Positions 52,856 to 63,277 are shown, numbered from the stretch's first letter. The stretch: DNA of 64,000 bases from Falsiroseomonas selenitidurans (GCF_012103215.1 NZ_JAAVNE010000005.1:105096-169095), one strand, 5' to 3'. Notes: generated by a model not told the origin, from the sequence alone. Numbers and translations: made by a program.

Positions 52856-54312
52856 GCGACGCTGCCGCGGTCTCCGCCACCACCCGTACCATCCTGATCG
52901 CCGATGACGACCGGGCGATTAGAACCGTGTTGTCCCAGGCGCTTGGTCGGTCCGGCTACCATGTCCGCGCAACCTCCTCCGCCGCCACTTTGTGGCGATG
53001 GGTGGAGGATGGGGAGGGCGACCTGGTCATCACCGACGTCATCATGCCGGATGAGAACGGGCTGGACCTGGTGCCGCGCATCCGTCGCGTGCGGCCTGAT
53101 TTGCGCGTGGTGGTGATGTCGGCGCAGTCCACCTTCTCCACGGCGCTGAAGGCCACCCAACGTGGTGCCTTCGACTACCTGCCCAAGCCCTTCGATCTGA
53201 AGGAATTGCTGGCCGTCGTCGGCCGGGCGCTGGCGGCTCCGAGCCAGCCCTCCATCGCCGAGGCGGAGGAGCCGGAGGAGCGGCTGCCGCTGGTAGGCCG
53301 CTCCGCCGCCATGCAGGAGATCTACCGGACGGTCGCCCGCCTCACCACCACCGACCTCACCGTGATGATCACCGGCGAATCCGGCACGGGGAAGGAATTG
53401 GTGGCCCGCGCGCTGCACGATTACGGGCGGCGGCGCGGCGGGCCCTTCGTTGCCATCAACATGGCGGCGATCCCGCGCGAACTGATCGAATCGGAGCTGT
53501 TCGGCCATGAGCGCGGCGCCTTCACCGGTGCGCTGAACCGCGGTGTCGGCCGCTTCGAACAGGCCGCCGGCGGCACGCTGTTCCTGGACGAGATCGGCGA
53601 CATGCCGCCCGAGGCGCAGACCCGGCTTCTGCGCGTGCTGCAGGAGGGCGAGTTCACCACCGTCGGCGGCCGGCAGCCGATCAAGGCCAATGTCCGCATC
53701 GTCGCCGCGACCCATCGGGACCTGCGGCAATCCATCCGTGGCGGCATGTTCCGCGAGGATCTGTTCTACCGGCTCAACGTGGTGCCGATCCGCCTGCCGC
53801 CGCTGCGCGAGCGGCTGGAGGATATTCCCCTGCTGGCGCGGCACTTCCTGGAACGTGCCCGCGCCGCCGGCCTGCCGCAGAAGCAGCTGGACCAGGGCGC
53901 CATGGACCGGCTGAAGCAGCACGCCTGGCCGGGCAATGCCCGCGAATTGGAGAACCTGATGCGCCGCATGGCGGCGCTCTATCCGCAGGAGATCATCGGC
54001 GCCGATGCCGTGGGGGCCGAGCTGGCGGAAGCCGCGGCCCCGCCCGAGGAAGGCCCGCGCGCGCCGGAAACCCTGGAACAGGCGGTGGAGCGGCATCTGG
54101 CCGGCTTCATGTCCGCACACAAGGACGGCATGCCGATCCGCGACCTCTATGACCGGGTGCTGGCAGAGGTGGAGCGGCCGCTGCTGAAGCTGGCGCTTTC
54201 CGCCACGCGGGGCAACCAGATCAAGGCCGCGGCCATGCTGGGGCTGAACCGCAACACGCTGCGCAAGAAGCTGCGGGAGCTGGACCTGCCGGTGGTGCGG
54301 GGCCTGCCCTGA
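52852..54312 (+). CDS. ntrC: Nitrogen regulation response regulator NtrC
   Basis: 486 residues. Receiver domain with phospho-Asp in [20 protein letters not shown]+ domain with Walker [10 protein letters not shown], the sigma54-contact loop [11 protein letters not shown] and Walker [10 protein letters not shown]-terminal Fis-type helix-turn-helix [21 protein letters not shown]. All key elements for sigma54 activation of nitrogen-assimilation promoters are present. The start is the ATG overlapping ntrB. Confidence 0.97.
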   Translation: MSDAAAVSATTRTILIADDDRAIRTVLSQALGRSGYHVRATSSAATLWRWVEDGEGDLVITDVIMPDENGLDLVPRIRRVRPDLRVVVMSAQSTFSTALKATQRGAFDYLPKPFDLKELLAVVGRALAAPSQPSIAEAEEPEERLPLVGRSAAMQEIYRTVARLTTTDLTVMITGESGTGKELVARALHDYGRRRGGPFVAINMAAIPRELIESELFGHERGAFTGALNRGVGRFEQAAGGTLFLDEIGDMPPEAQTRLLRVLQEGEFTTVGGRQPIKANVRIVAATHRDLRQSIRGGMFREDLFYRLNVVPIRLPPLRERLEDIPLLARHFLERARAAGLPQKQLDQGAMDRLKQHAWPGNARELENLMRRMAALYPQEIIGADAVGAELAEAAAPPEEGPRAPETLEQAVERHLAGFMSAHKDGMPIRDLYDRVLAEVERPLLKLALSATRGNQIKAAAMLGLNRNTLRKKLRELDLPVVRGLP

Positions 54313-54362
54313 CGGCCCGCGCCGCCCTTTGGCCCCTGGCCCGGCTGGGCTAGAACGCCTGC

Positions 54363-56636
54363 ATGGCTCTGGGCTGGCGCAGGATCGGCGACATCTTCTT
54401 CGGCCGGGCCACGACGCTCGGCCTGGCGGTGACGGCCGTGCTGCTGGGCATCGCCACCTTCGTGCTGCTGGCCGGCGGCAGCCCCTTCGGGCCGACCAGC
54501 CCGGGGCAGATCGTCGCCGTGGTGCTGTGCAATGCCGGCGTGCTGCTGCTGCTGGCGGCCTCGCTCGCCTCCCGCCTTGTGCGCGTCTGGACCGAACGGC
54601 GGCGCGGCAGCGCAGGCGCCAGGCTGCATGTGCGGCTGGTGATGCTGTTCGGCGGCGTCGCCGTGGTGCCGGCGCTGATTGTCGCCGCCTTCGCCGCGGT
54701 GTTCTTCAACCTGGGCATCCAGGCCTGGTTCAGCGATCGGGTGCGCTCGACGCTGGAGGCCTCGCTGGTGGCCTCCCGTGCCTGGATGGACCAGCACCGG
54801 GACGAGATCCGGGTGGATGCGCTGGCGATGGCGGCGGATCTGAACCGCGCCGCGCAGGTCTTCCTGCCGGACAATGTGCCGGCCTTCGAGCGCCTGCTGG
54901 CCACCCAGACCTCGATCCGCGGGCTGACGGAGGCGGTGGTCTTCGAACCGACGCTCGGCCGCGTCATGGCCGCCGCCGGCTTCACCCCCGGCGCGATGAT
55001 CGAGCCGCCGCCCGGCTGGGCGCTGGAACAGGTGCGGCAGGGGGAGGTGGCGGTGGTGCCGGGCGAATCGGATGCCCGGGTGCGCGCCGTCACCAACCTC
55101 GACATCCCGCCGGGCCTGCTGCTGCTGATCGGCCGGCCGCTGGATGGCAGCGTGCTGGATCACATGCGCACGACCGAGCTGGCCTTCCAGGAATACGACC
55201 AGCTGGACCGCAACCGCGGCAGCCTGCAGATCACCTTTGCCCTCATCTTCGCCTGCGCGGCCCTGCTCGTGCTGCTGGCGGCGGTGCTGGTGGGGCTGGT
55301 CTTCGCCAACCAGATGGCGCGCCCGATCTCCCGCCTCATCACCGCCGCCGAGCGGGTGCGCGCCGGCGACCTGGCGACGCGGGTGGAGGAGGGGACGCAG
55401 GATGACGAACTCGCCAGCCTGTCGCGCGCCTTCAACCGCATGACCAGCCAGCTCTCCGCCCAGCGGGGCGAATTGATGGAGGCCTACCGGCAGATCGATG
55501 AGCGCCGGCGCTTCACCGAGACGGTGCTCTCCGGCGTTTCCGCCGGCGTGATGGGGCTGGATGCGGAAGCGCGCATCAACCTGCCGAATCGCAGCGCCAG
55601 CATCCTGCTGGGCGTGGACCTGGATGCCGCCATCGGCCTGCCGCTGGCGCGCGTGGCGCCGGAATTCTCCGCCCTGGTGCAGGCGGCCCGAACCCAGCCG
55701 GAACGGCCGCATACGGCGGAAATCCCCATCGGCCCGCCGTCGCATCGCCGCATGTTGATCGCCCGCATCGGTGCGGAGATACAGCCGGGACGTGTCAATG
55801 GCTTCGTGCTGACCTTCGACGACATCACCGAACTGCAATCCGCCCAGCGCAAGGCCGCCTGGGCCGATGTGGCGCGCCGCATCGCGCATGAGATCAAGAA
55901 CCCGCTGACGCCGATCATGCTGTCCGCCGAGCGGCTGAAGCGGAAATACCTGAAGGAGATCGCCAGCGACCCGGAGACCTTCCGGACGCTGACCGACACC
56001 ATCGTGCGCCAGGTGGGGGATATCGGGCGCATGGTGGATGAATTCTCCGCCTTCGCCCGCATGCCGCAGCCGGTGATCCGGCCGGACCGGCTGGACCAGG
56101 TGGTGCGGGAGGCGTTGGTGCTGCAGCAGGGGGCGCACCCGGAGATCCACTACGAGACGGCGATCCCGGAGGATCTGCCGGCCCTGCCGATGGACCGGCG
56201 CCTGATCGGCCAGGCGCTGACCAACCTGCTGCAGAACGCCGCCGATGCCGTCGGCGCCGCGCCGCGGGAGGAAGGCGAGAAGGGCCATATCCTGCTGCGC
56301 ATCGAACCGGCGGAGGCGCATGTGGCGGTGGCGGTGGAGGATGACGGGATCGGCCTGCCGGATGGAGAGGAGCGTGTTCGCCTGACCGAACCCTATGTGA
56401 CGCACAAGGCGAAGGGCACCGGCCTCGGCCTTGCCATCGTGAAGAAGATCATGGAGGACCACGGCGGCAGGCTGGAACTGGCGGACCGGCCGGAAGGCCG
56501 CGGCGCGCGGGCGCTGCTGATTCTTCCGCGCGTGGCGCCCCGGCCGGCGAAGGACTCGGCGCCGGTTCCGCTACAAGGGCGCGCGGACCTGCCCCTGATG
56601 GGCGCAGCGATGGGACGCAGCGATGGGGCAGGCTGA
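54363..56636 (+). CDS. ntrY: Membrane sensor kinase NtrY
   Basis: 757 residues. Two N-terminal membrane helices pairs (near 18-70 and 85-120), a periplasmic sensor region, a further helix (near 290-320), HAMP (NQMARPISRLITAAERVRAGDL), PAS and kinase core with H box ADVARRIAHEIKNPLTPIMLSAERL, N box NLLQNAADAVG and GTGLGLAIVKKI. Partner of NtrX in nitrogen, redox and envelope control. Separated from ntrC by 50 bp and from ntrX by 2 bp. Confidence 0.95.
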   Translation: MALGWRRIGDIFFGRATTLGLAVTAVLLGIATFVLLAGGSPFGPTSPGQIVAVVLCNAGVLLLLAASLASRLVRVWTERRRGSAGARLHVRLVMLFGGVAVVPALIVAAFAAVFFNLGIQAWFSDRVRSTLEASLVASRAWMDQHRDEIRVDALAMAADLNRAAQVFLPDNVPAFERLLATQTSIRGLTEAVVFEPTLGRVMAAAGFTPGAMIEPPPGWALEQVRQGEVAVVPGESDARVRAVTNLDIPPGLLLLIGRPLDGSVLDHMRTTELAFQEYDQLDRNRGSLQITFALIFACAALLVLLAAVLVGLVFANQMARPISRLITAAERVRAGDLATRVEEGTQDDELASLSRAFNRMTSQLSAQRGELMEAYRQIDERRRFTETVLSGVSAGVMGLDAEARINLPNRSASILLGVDLDAAIGLPLARVAPEFSALVQAARTQPERPHTAEIPIGPPSHRRMLIARIGAEIQPGRVNGFVLTFDDITELQSAQRKAAWADVARRIAHEIKNPLTPIMLSAERLKRKYLKEIASDPETFRTLTDTIVRQVGDIGRMVDEFSAFARMPQPVIRPDRLDQVVREALVLQQGAHPEIHYETAIPEDLPALPMDRRLIGQALTNLLQNAADAVGAAPREEGEKGHILLRIEPAEAHVAVAVEDDGIGLPDGEERVRLTEPYVTHKAKGTGLGLAIVKKIMEDHGGRLELADRPEGRGARALLILPRVAPRPAKDSAPVPLQGRADLPLMGAAMGRSDGAG

Positions 56637-56638
56637 CC

Positions 56639-58051
56639 ATGGCGCATGAAATCCTGATCGTCGACGACGAGCCCGACATCCGCGCCCTGATCGAGGGCAT
56701 CCTCTCGGATGAGGGCTACGAGACACGGCAGGCGGCCAATTCGGACCAGGCGATCGCCGCCTTCCGGGCGCGGCGGCCTTCCCTGGTCATCCTCGACATC
56801 TGGCTGCAGAATTCGCGGCTGGATGGCCTTGGCATCCTGGCGGCCCTGCATGGGGAGGAGCCGCGGGTTCCCTGCGTGATGATTTCCGGCCACGGCACCA
56901 TCGAGACCGCGGTGCAGGCGATCCAGAATGGCGCCTACGACTTCATCGAGAAGCCGTTCAAGTCGGACCGCCTGCTGCTGGTGATCGCCCGTGCGCTGGA
57001 AGCCTCCCGCCTGCAGCGGGAGAACAGCGAGCTGCGGCTGCGGGCGGGGGCGGAGGCGGAGCTGGTGGGCGTCTCGGCCCCGGTGACGCAGCTGCGCCAG
57101 GCGATCGACCGCGTCGCGCCCACCGGGTCCCGCGTGCTGATCAGCGGGCCGGCCGGGTCGGGCAAGGAGGTGACGGCGCGGATGCTGCACGCGCGCTCGC
57201 GCCGCTCGGACGGACCCTTCGTCGCGCTGAACTGCGCCACGCTGGCGCCGGCGCGCTTCGAGGAGGAGCTGTTCGGCGTGGAGGCCGGCGCCGATCCCTC
57301 CGCCCAGCCGCGCCGGGCAGGGGTGCTGGAACGCGCCCATGGCGGCACGCTGCTGCTGGACGAGGTGGCGGACATGCCGCTGGAAACCCAGGGCAAGATC
57401 GTCCGCGCCCTGCAGGAACAGGGTTTTGTCCGCATCGGCGGGGCGCAGCGCGTCACGGTGGATGTGCGCGTCATCGCCACCACCAACCGGGACCTGCAGG
57501 CGGAGATCGCCGGCGGGCGGTTCCGGGAGGATCTGTACTACCGCCTGGCCGTGGTGCCGCTGAAGATCCCGCCGCTGCGGGAGCGGCGGGAGGATATCCC
57601 GGCGCTGGCGCGGCACTTCATGGCGCGGTCCGGCGAGACCTCCGGCATGCCGCCGCGCGACCTGTCGGAGGACGCGCTGGCGGCGATGCAGGCTTATGAA
57701 TGGCCGGGCAATGTGCGGGAATTGCGCAACCTGATCGACTGGCTTCTGATCATGGCGCCGGGCGACGCGCGGGAGCCGATCCGGCCGGACATGCTGCCGC
57801 CGCAGGTCGGCGCCTCCGCCCCCGCGCTGCTGAAGCTGGACCGCAGTTCCGAGATCATGACCCTGCCGCTGCGCGAGGCGCGCGAACTGTTCGAGCGCCA
57901 GTACCTGGAGGCGCAGCTTCTGCGCTTCGGCGGCAATATCAGCCGCACCGCGGCCTTCGTGGGGATGGAACGCAGCGCGTTGCATCGTAAGCTGAAGTTC
58001 CTCGGCGTCCACGCCGAGGACCGCGCGCCGGCTGCGGCCGCGGGGGGTTAG
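56639..58051 (+). CDS. ntrX: Response regulator NtrX
   Basis: 470 residues. Receiver (ILIVDDEPDIRAL, phospho-Asp in LVILDIWLQ), AAA+ domain with Walker A GPAGSGKE and LLLDEVADMP, and C-terminal HTH (GGNISRTAAFVGMERSALHRKL). The GAFTGA loop is replaced by a divergent stretch after LFGVEAGADPS, as known for NtrX, so it should not act as a sigma54 activator in the NtrC way. A set of hairpins follows its stop. Confidence 0.95.
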   Translation: MAHEILIVDDEPDIRALIEGILSDEGYETRQAANSDQAIAAFRARRPSLVILDIWLQNSRLDGLGILAALHGEEPRVPCVMISGHGTIETAVQAIQNGAYDFIEKPFKSDRLLLVIARALEASRLQRENSELRLRAGAEAELVGVSAPVTQLRQAIDRVAPTGSRVLISGPAGSGKEVTARMLHARSRRSDGPFVALNCATLAPARFEEELFGVEAGADPSAQPRRAGVLERAHGGTLLLDEVADMPLETQGKIVRALQEQGFVRIGGAQRVTVDVRVIATTNRDLQAEIAGGRFREDLYYRLAVVPLKIPPLRERREDIPALARHFMARSGETSGMPPRDLSEDALAAMQAYEWPGNVRELRNLIDWLLIMAPGDAREPIRPDMLPPQVGASAPALLKLDRSSEIMTLPLREARELFERQYLEAQLLRFGGNISRTAAFVGMERSALHRKLKFLGVHAEDRAPAAAAGG

Positions 58052-58080
58052 CCCCATACTGCAAACTTCGCGCAACCTGC

Positions 58081-58160
58081 AGCCTGGGCACTTTGCCCAG
58101 GCTGAGCGCCCGAACGGGCGCCGCGGCTTGTGCCGCGAAAGCCAAGCGGCCGGAGGCCGC
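58081..58160 (+). terminator. Four tandem hairpins between ntrX and the aminotransferase gene
   Basis: Four perfect stems lie back to back: AGCCTGGGC/GCCCAGGCT (58081-58103, loop ACTTT), GCGCCC/GGGCGC (58106-58121), CGCGGC/GCCGCG (58122-58137) and GCGGCC/GGCCGC (58146-58160). The first resembles a terminator stem but no T run follows. They end 23 bp before the next ATG, so they could end the ntr message, act as an attenuator or protect an RNA end. Confidence 0.6.
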
Positions 58161-58183
58161 GCCGGCGTTTGAGGAAGGCAAAG

Positions 58184-59056
58184 ATGTCCAAGATCGCCTA
58201 TGTGAATGGTCGCTACCTGCCGCAATCCGAAGCCTCGGTGAACATCGAGGATCGCGGCTACCAGTTCGGCGACGGCATCTACGAGGTCGTGCACCTGCAT
58301 GACGGCCGCTATGTGGACGAGGACCTGCACCTGGCGCGGCTCGAACGCTCGCTGCGGGAAATCGCCCTGCCCATGCCGATGTCCCGCGCCGCGCTGTCCA
58401 TGGTGCTGCGGGAGGTGGCGCGGCGGAACCGCGTGACGGAGGGCCTGCTGTACATGCAGGTGACGCGCGGCGTGTCACGCCGCGACCATGCCTTCCCGAG
58501 CAAGCCTGTGCCCCCGGCGCTGGTCGTCACCATCCGCCGGGTGCCGCCCTATCCCACCAATGTGGACAAGTGGCAGGCCGCCTGCATCACCCTGCCGGAC
58601 CTGCGCTGGGCGCGGCGGGACATCAAGTCGGTGAACCTGCTGCCGAACTGCCTGGCGCGGCAGAAGGCGCGGGAGGCCGGCGCGATCGAGGCGATCCTGT
58701 TCGACGAGGCGACGGGCATGGTGACGGAAGGGGCGGCGACCACCTTCTGGATCGTCGATGAGAATGGGGCGATTCGCACCCGCTTCCTCGACCACGTCAT
58801 CCTGCCCGGCTGCACCCGCGCCGCGCTGATGGCGGAGTTGCGGACGCTGGGCATGGACTATGACGAGCGGGCATTCTCGCTGGAGGAGATGCGGCGGGCG
58901 CGGGAAGCCTTCATCACCTCCGCCACCTCCTTCGTGAAGCCGATCACGAAGATCGACGGGCAACCCGTTGGCGATGGCCAGGTGGGGCCGGTGGTGCGGC
59001 GGCTGTTCGACATCTTCGCCCGCCATGTGAAGGGCGATGTGAAGAACGCGGCCTAG
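58184..59056 (+). CDS. dat: D-amino-acid aminotransferase (class IV PLP enzyme)
   Basis: 290 residues from ATG 58184, with GAGGAAGG 8-15 bases upstream. The fold-IV features are YVNGRYLPQSEASVNIEDRGYQFGDGIYEV, the PLP Lys in DIKSVNLLPNCLARQKA, and EGAATTFWIVDENG. YMQVTRGVSRRDHAFP is the D-amino-acid transaminase version of the substrate loop. It makes D-Glu or D-Ala for the cell wall. It belongs to the same run as the HAD gene 4 bp downstream. Confidence 0.9.
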   Translation: MSKIAYVNGRYLPQSEASVNIEDRGYQFGDGIYEVVHLHDGRYVDEDLHLARLERSLREIALPMPMSRAALSMVLREVARRNRVTEGLLYMQVTRGVSRRDHAFPSKPVPPALVVTIRRVPPYPTNVDKWQAACITLPDLRWARRDIKSVNLLPNCLARQKAREAGAIEAILFDEATGMVTEGAATTFWIVDENGAIRTRFLDHVILPGCTRAALMAELRTLGMDYDERAFSLEEMRRAREAFITSATSFVKPITKIDGQPVGDGQVGPVVRRLFDIFARHVKGDVKNAA

Positions 59057-59060
59057 ATCC

Positions 59061-59729
59061 ATGCAAAGGCCCGACTGCATTCTCTGGGACTGGGACAACA
59101 CCCTGGTGGATGGCTGGGCTGCCATCCAGCACGGCTTGAACGCCACCTTCGCCGAATTCGGCATGCCCTTGTGGAATCGGGAAACCGTGCTGGCGAATGT
59201 CCGCGGATCGCTGCGCGACACCTTCCCCGGCATGTTCGGCGCGGAATGGGAAAGGGCGCGGGACCTCTTCTACGGCGCCGTCCGGTCCTGTCACCTCGAC
59301 GTGTTGAGCCCCATGCCGGGTGCCTTGTCGGCCATCCGCGCGGCCGCTCCGCTCGGGCCGCAGGGGGTGGTCTCCAACAAGCAGGGCCCGCTGCTGCGGG
59401 CGGAGGCGGCGCATCTGGGCTGGGCCGGGCACTTCGCCACGCTGGTCGGCGCCGGGGATGCCAGCGCCGACAAGCCCAGCGCCGCGCCGCTGCTGATGGC
59501 GCTGGCGGCCTGCGGCATCCAGGCCGGGCCGGCGGTCTGGTATGTCGGCGACACGGTGCTGGACATGGATGCGGCGCGGGCGGCCGGCTGCACGGCCGTG
59601 CTGCTGGGGCGCGCGGCGCATGATGGCGGCGTGGAAGCGGCGCGGCCCGATCTGGTATTCGATGACGGCCATGCGCTCGCGGCGGGGTTGCAGGACCTTG
59701 CCAGGGCGGGGGTAGGCGGGGGATGTTGA
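59061..59729 (+). CDS. HAD-family phosphatase
   Basis: 222 residues. Motif I is ILWDWDNTLVDG (nucleophile and acid Asp), motif II GVVSNKQG, motif III Lys in ASADKPSAAP and motif IV WYVGDTVLDMDAARAAG. A small helical cap follows motif I, as in phosphoglycolate phosphatase-like proteins. Substrate unknown. It starts 4 bp after the aminotransferase stop. Confidence 0.88.
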   Translation: MQRPDCILWDWDNTLVDGWAAIQHGLNATFAEFGMPLWNRETVLANVRGSLRDTFPGMFGAEWERARDLFYGAVRSCHLDVLSPMPGALSAIRAAAPLGPQGVVSNKQGPLLRAEAAHLGWAGHFATLVGAGDASADKPSAAPLLMALAACGIQAGPAVWYVGDTVLDMDAARAAGCTAVLLGRAAHDGGVEAARPDLVFDDGHALAAGLQDLARAGVGGGC

Positions 59730-59857
59730 GGGGGTCCGGGCCTCTGGTCCGGATGACGTCGCCCTGCGGCTGATGGTGGTCCAATGCCACCTGTCGCGCG
59801 GCGCGCCGACTGCATCAGGGCCGATAACCGGCCAAGAAGAAGAAGGATCCCCGCCCG

Positions 59858-60202
59858 ATGGCCGCCGAAAAATCCCAGAACGTGCAGGACGTGTTCCTCA
59901 ACCACGTCCGCAAATCCAAGACCCCCGTGACGATCTTCCTGGTCAACGGCGTGAAGCTGCAGGGCATCATCACCTGGTTCGACAACTTCTCCGTGTTGCT
60001 GCGCCGCGATGGCCACACGCAGCTGGTCTACAAGCATGCCATCAGCACCGTGATGCCCGGCGCGCCGATCATGCTGTTCGACGCCACCGCGCAGGGCGCC
60101 GGCGCGATGCCGCCGGCGCAGGTCGGTGAGGCTGCGGCCCCCGCGCGCGAGGGCCGGCTGACCCTGGGGCGAGAGGTGACACCTGTCGGATCACGAGACT
60201 AG
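59858..60202 (+). CDS. hfq: RNA chaperone Hfq
   Basis: 114 residues. The Sm1 motif ([27 protein letters not shown]) and Sm2 motif [11 protein letters not shown] are intact, with the start [15 protein letters not shown] typical of Hfq. A C-terminal tail of about 35 residues, Ala/Gly-rich, is longer than in many alphaproteobacteria. Hfq hexamers match small RNAs with mRNAs. GAAGAAGAAGG lies about 9-19 bases before the ATG. hflX follows, the usual order. Confidence 0.97.
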   Translation: MAAEKSQNVQDVFLNHVRKSKTPVTIFLVNGVKLQGIITWFDNFSVLLRRDGHTQLVYKHAISTVMPGAPIMLFDATAQGAGAMPPAQVGEAAAPAREGRLTLGREVTPVGSRD

Positions 60203-60270
60203 GCCCGAGCCGGCCCGCGCCGGCCGGACTTCCCGGGATACCCCCAGGGATACGCCGAGGGACACGCAGG

Positions 60271-60289
60271 GCGGCCCCACCAGGGCCGC
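60271..60289 (+). promoter_or_regulatory. Hairpin just before the hflX start
   Basis: GCGGCCC-CACCA-GGGCCGC is a perfect 7-bp stem with a 5-base loop, ending one base before GTG 60291. It could be a weak terminator after hfq, or a structure that hides the start region and lowers hflX translation. No T run follows. Confidence 0.45.
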
Positions 60290-60290
60290 C

Positions 60291-61589
60291 GTGATCCTGC
60301 CGCATGACCGGATGAACCGCCCCTCGCCCATGCAGGGCGAGGCCGGGGCCAACCGCGCGGCGGAGGCCAGGCTGGCCGAGGCGGTGGGCCTTACCGCCTC
60401 CATCGGCCTGACCATCGTCCATTCCGCCATCTTCCCGCTGCGCGCGACGCGGCCTTCCACCCTGCTCGGCGAAGGCCAGGTCGACCTGGTGCGGGAGGAG
60501 TGCGCCCGCCATGGCGTGACCGTGGTGGTGGTGGATGCGGCGCTGAGCCCGGTGCAGCAGCGCAACCTGGAACGCGCCTGGGGCGCCAAGGTCATCGACC
60601 GCACGGGCCTGATCCTGGAGATCTTCGGCGAACGCGCGCGCACCCGCGAAGGCGCGCTGCAGGTGGAATTGGCGCACCTGTCCTACCAGCGCACCCGGCT
60701 GGTGCGGTCCTGGACGCACCTTGAGCGCCAGCGCGGCGGCTTCGGCTTCCTCGGCGGCCCCGGCGAATCGCAGATCGAGATCGACCGTCGGCTGATCGAC
60801 GACCGCATCATCCGCCTGAAGAAGGAGCTGGAGCAGGTGCGCCGCACCCGCGGCCTGCACCGTTCGGCGCGCCAGCGCGTGCCCTATCCGGTGGTGGCGC
60901 TGGTGGGCTACACCAATGCCGGCAAATCCACGCTGTTCAATGCCCTGACCGGCGCCGGCGTCTTCGCCCAGGACCAGCTTTTCGCCACGCTCGATCCCAC
61001 CATGCGGGCGATCCGGCTGCCCTCCGGGCGCACCGTCATCCTCTCCGACACGGTGGGCTTCATCTCCGACCTGCCGACGCAGCTGGTGGAAGCCTTCCGC
61101 GCGACGCTGGAGGAGGTGGCGGCGGCCGACATCATCCTGCATGTCCGCGACGCCGCGCACCCGGACAGCGCCGCGCAGCGCGCCGATGTGCTGGCCGTGA
61201 TGGCGGAAATGGCCGCAGGCGACGATGCCACGATGGACGAGGCCTGGCCGGGCCGCGTGATCGAGGTGCTGAACAAGGCGGATCTCATGGGAGGCGTCGG
61301 TGCCTTGGCACGGCGGGGCGGCAACGTGCTGCCGGACATCCCGGGCGCCATCGCCGTCTCCGCCCTGACCGGCGACGGGCTGGATTCGCTGCGCGCGGCG
61401 CTGGATGCGCGGCTGACGGCGGGGATGCAGACGGCGGATTACCGCATCGGCCTGGCGGATGGCGCCCGCCTCGCCTGGCTCTATGAACATGGCGAGGTGC
61501 TGGCGCGGGAGGATGCGGAGGACGCGATCCGCGTCTCGGTCCGGCTGTCCCCCGCCGATCGCGCCCGATTCGAGCAGCGGGAGGATTGA
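60291..61589 (+). CDS. hflX: GTPase HflX
   Basis: 432 residues if started at GTG 60291; ATG 60312 is an alternative that avoids the hairpin. The N-terminal HflX domain ends with Gly-rich [20 protein letters not shown], followed by the G domain: [16 protein letters not shown] (G1), [19 protein letters not shown] (G3) and VLNKADLM (G4). HflX binds the 50S subunit and splits stalled ribosomes under stress. It is followed with a 1-bp overlap by the inositol-phosphatase-family gene. Confidence 0.95.
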   Translation: MILPHDRMNRPSPMQGEAGANRAAEARLAEAVGLTASIGLTIVHSAIFPLRATRPSTLLGEGQVDLVREECARHGVTVVVVDAALSPVQQRNLERAWGAKVIDRTGLILEIFGERARTREGALQVELAHLSYQRTRLVRSWTHLERQRGGFGFLGGPGESQIEIDRRLIDDRIIRLKKELEQVRRTRGLHRSARQRVPYPVVALVGYTNAGKSTLFNALTGAGVFAQDQLFATLDPTMRAIRLPSGRTVILSDTVGFISDLPTQLVEAFRATLEEVAAADIILHVRDAAHPDSAAQRADVLAVMAEMAAGDDATMDEAWPGRVIEVLNKADLMGGVGALARRGGNVLPDIPGAIAVSALTGDGLDSLRAALDARLTAGMQTADYRIGLADGARLAWLYEHGEVLAREDAEDAIRVSVRLSPADRARFEQRED

Positions 61590-62419
61590 TGCGGTTCGAT
61601 ACCAGGGCGGCCCGCGACGTGGCGGCGCTGCTGCGCGACGCGACACAGGCGGAAATCCTGCCGCGCTTCCGGCGCCTGACCGCCGGCGATGTCCGCACCA
61701 AATCCAGCCCGCTGGATCTGGTGACGGAGGCGGATGAGGCGGCGGAACGGATGATCGAGGCGGCGCTGCGCGCCCGCTTCCCCGGCTGCGTGGTGGTGGG
61801 GGAGGAGGCGACGGCGGCCAACGCCTCGCTGCTGTCGAAGCTGGCCGATGCCGACCTCGCCTTCGTCGTGGACCCGGTGGACGGCACCGCGAATTTCGCC
61901 GCCGGCATGCCGCTGTTCGGCTGCATGGCCGCCGCCTTCGTGAAGGGGGAGGTGGTGGCGGGCTGGATCCACGACCCGCTGGGCGACGACACCGCGGTGG
62001 CGCTGCGCGGGGAGGGGGCCTGGTTCGAGGATGCGGAAGGCCGGCGGCTGGCCGATCTGCGCGTGGCCGCGCCGGTGCCGGTTTCCCGCATGGTCGGCGC
62101 CGTATCCTGGGGCTGGATGCCGGAGCCGCTGAAATCCACCGTGGCCAGCCGCCTGCCGCGCCTGGCCGCGACGCTGAACTACCGCTGCGCCGCGCATGAA
62201 TACCGGCTGGTGGCCAGCGGGCATGCGCACCTGCTGGTCTACAACAAGCTGATGCCCTGGGACCACGCGCCGGGTGTGCTGCTGCACCAGGAAGCCGGCG
62301 GTCACGCCGCGCGTTTCGACGGCAGCGACTACCTGGCTGGCCGGCATGTCAGCGGCGGGCTGATCTGCGCGCCGGACAAGGCTTCCTGGCAGGAAGCGCG
62401 GGACGCGCTGATTGGCTGA
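61589..62419 (+). CDS. Inositol monophosphatase-family enzyme
   Basis: 276 residues from ATG 61589, which overlaps the hflX stop by one base and has GGGAGG just upstream. The metal-binding set is clear: Glu in [24 protein letters not shown] (DPxDGTxN) and [16 protein letters not shown]. Members cleave inositol, histidinol or fructose phosphates or 3'-phosphoadenosine phosphate; the substrate here cannot be assigned. greB starts within its end. Confidence 0.9.
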   Translation: MRFDTRAARDVAALLRDATQAEILPRFRRLTAGDVRTKSSPLDLVTEADEAAERMIEAALRARFPGCVVVGEEATAANASLLSKLADADLAFVVDPVDGTANFAAGMPLFGCMAAAFVKGEVVAGWIHDPLGDDTAVALRGEGAWFEDAEGRRLADLRVAAPVPVSRMVGAVSWGWMPEPLKSTVASRLPRLAATLNYRCAAHEYRLVASGHAHLLVYNKLMPWDHAPGVLLHQEAGGHAARFDGSDYLAGRHVSGGLICAPDKASWQEARDALIG

Positions 62420-62948
62420 GGCGGAGGATGAGGAGGGGGAGGAGGGTCCGCCCGGCCTGCCCCCCGGCACCCCCTTCTACATGACACCGGCGGGCCACGA
62501 GGCCCTGCGAGCCGAGCTGCGCCGGCTTTGGGACGAGGAACGCCCGAAGGTGGTGGAAGTGGTGAGCTGGGCCGCCGGCCTCGGCGACCGCTCCGAGAAT
62601 GCGGACTACCAGTATGGCAAGCGCCGCCTGCGGCAGATCGACAGCCGCGTGCGCTTCCTCCGCAAGCGTCTGGAGCGGGTGCAGGTGGTGGACCCGGCGG
62701 CGCAGGCACGGCGCGACCAGGTGTTCTTCGGCGCCACCGTCACCTATGCCCGGGCCTCCGACGACGCCGAGGTGACCATCACCATCGTCGGCGTGGACGA
62801 GGCGGACAGCGCCGCCGGCCGCATCTCCTGGGTCGCGCCCGTGGCCCGGGCGCTGCTCGGCGCGCGCATCGGCGACACCCGCCGGCTGCGCACCCCGGCC
62901 GGGGCGGAGGAGATCGAGGTGGTGGCGATCACCTATCCGGCCGGCTGA
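62412..62948 (+). CDS. greB: Transcription elongation factor GreB
   Basis: 178 residues with TTG 62412 as the likely start, inside the previous gene; the next in-frame ATG (62481) would remove the acidic N-terminal extension usual in alphaproteobacterial GreB. The coiled-coil tip with the two acidic residues reads LGDRSENADYQYGKRRLRQIDSRVRFLRKRL, and KVVEVVSWAA plus the C-terminal FKBP-like domain (VFFGATVTYARA) match. It rescues backtracked RNA polymerase by stimulating transcript cleavage. Confidence 0.9.
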   Translation: MAEAEDEEGEEGPPGLPPGTPFYMTPAGHEALRAELRRLWDEERPKVVEVVSWAAGLGDRSENADYQYGKRRLRQIDSRVRFLRKRLERVQVVDPAAQARRDQVFFGATVTYARASDDAEVTITIVGVDEADSAAGRISWVAPVARALLGARIGDTRRLRTPAGAEEIEVVAITYPAG

Positions 62949-63277
62949 ACCGCCGCTTCGAGCTCCCGGGTTCGCGTACGTCCCATGGGGCGCCTGGATT
63001 TTCCTGCGCAACGCCAATAGCGTCGCGGCAGTGACCGCCGGCGCGGCAGCCGTCACGTCGTGGCGCCGACTACCGCGCCAGCGGGGATGCGCGAGTCAGA
63101 GCGAAAAACAGCGTATCGATGCGAACCGGAGCGAAACTGGCGGAGCGGGATGAACCGGAAATCAACGGTCGCTGGCCGGGTGACCAGTGCCAGCCGCAGA
63201 GGCAAAGCAGCACATTCGTGGTTTGTTCTTGACGCAGGTGAGGGTCTAGGATTATGGTCACATCACAGGATGTGGCC
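62949..63277 (+). other. Intergenic region with a possible promoter
   Basis: About 330 bp without a recognisable gene. Near its right end TTGACG (63229-63234) is followed after 15 bp by GATTAT (63250-63255), a possible but weak promoter for the next gene. No terminator after greB was recognised. Confidence 0.35.

Noticed and set aside
57260..57320. NtrX seems damaged because the GAFTGA loop is missing
   Set aside because: Loss of GAFTGA is a known trait of NtrX proteins; Walker motifs, receiver and HTH are intact.
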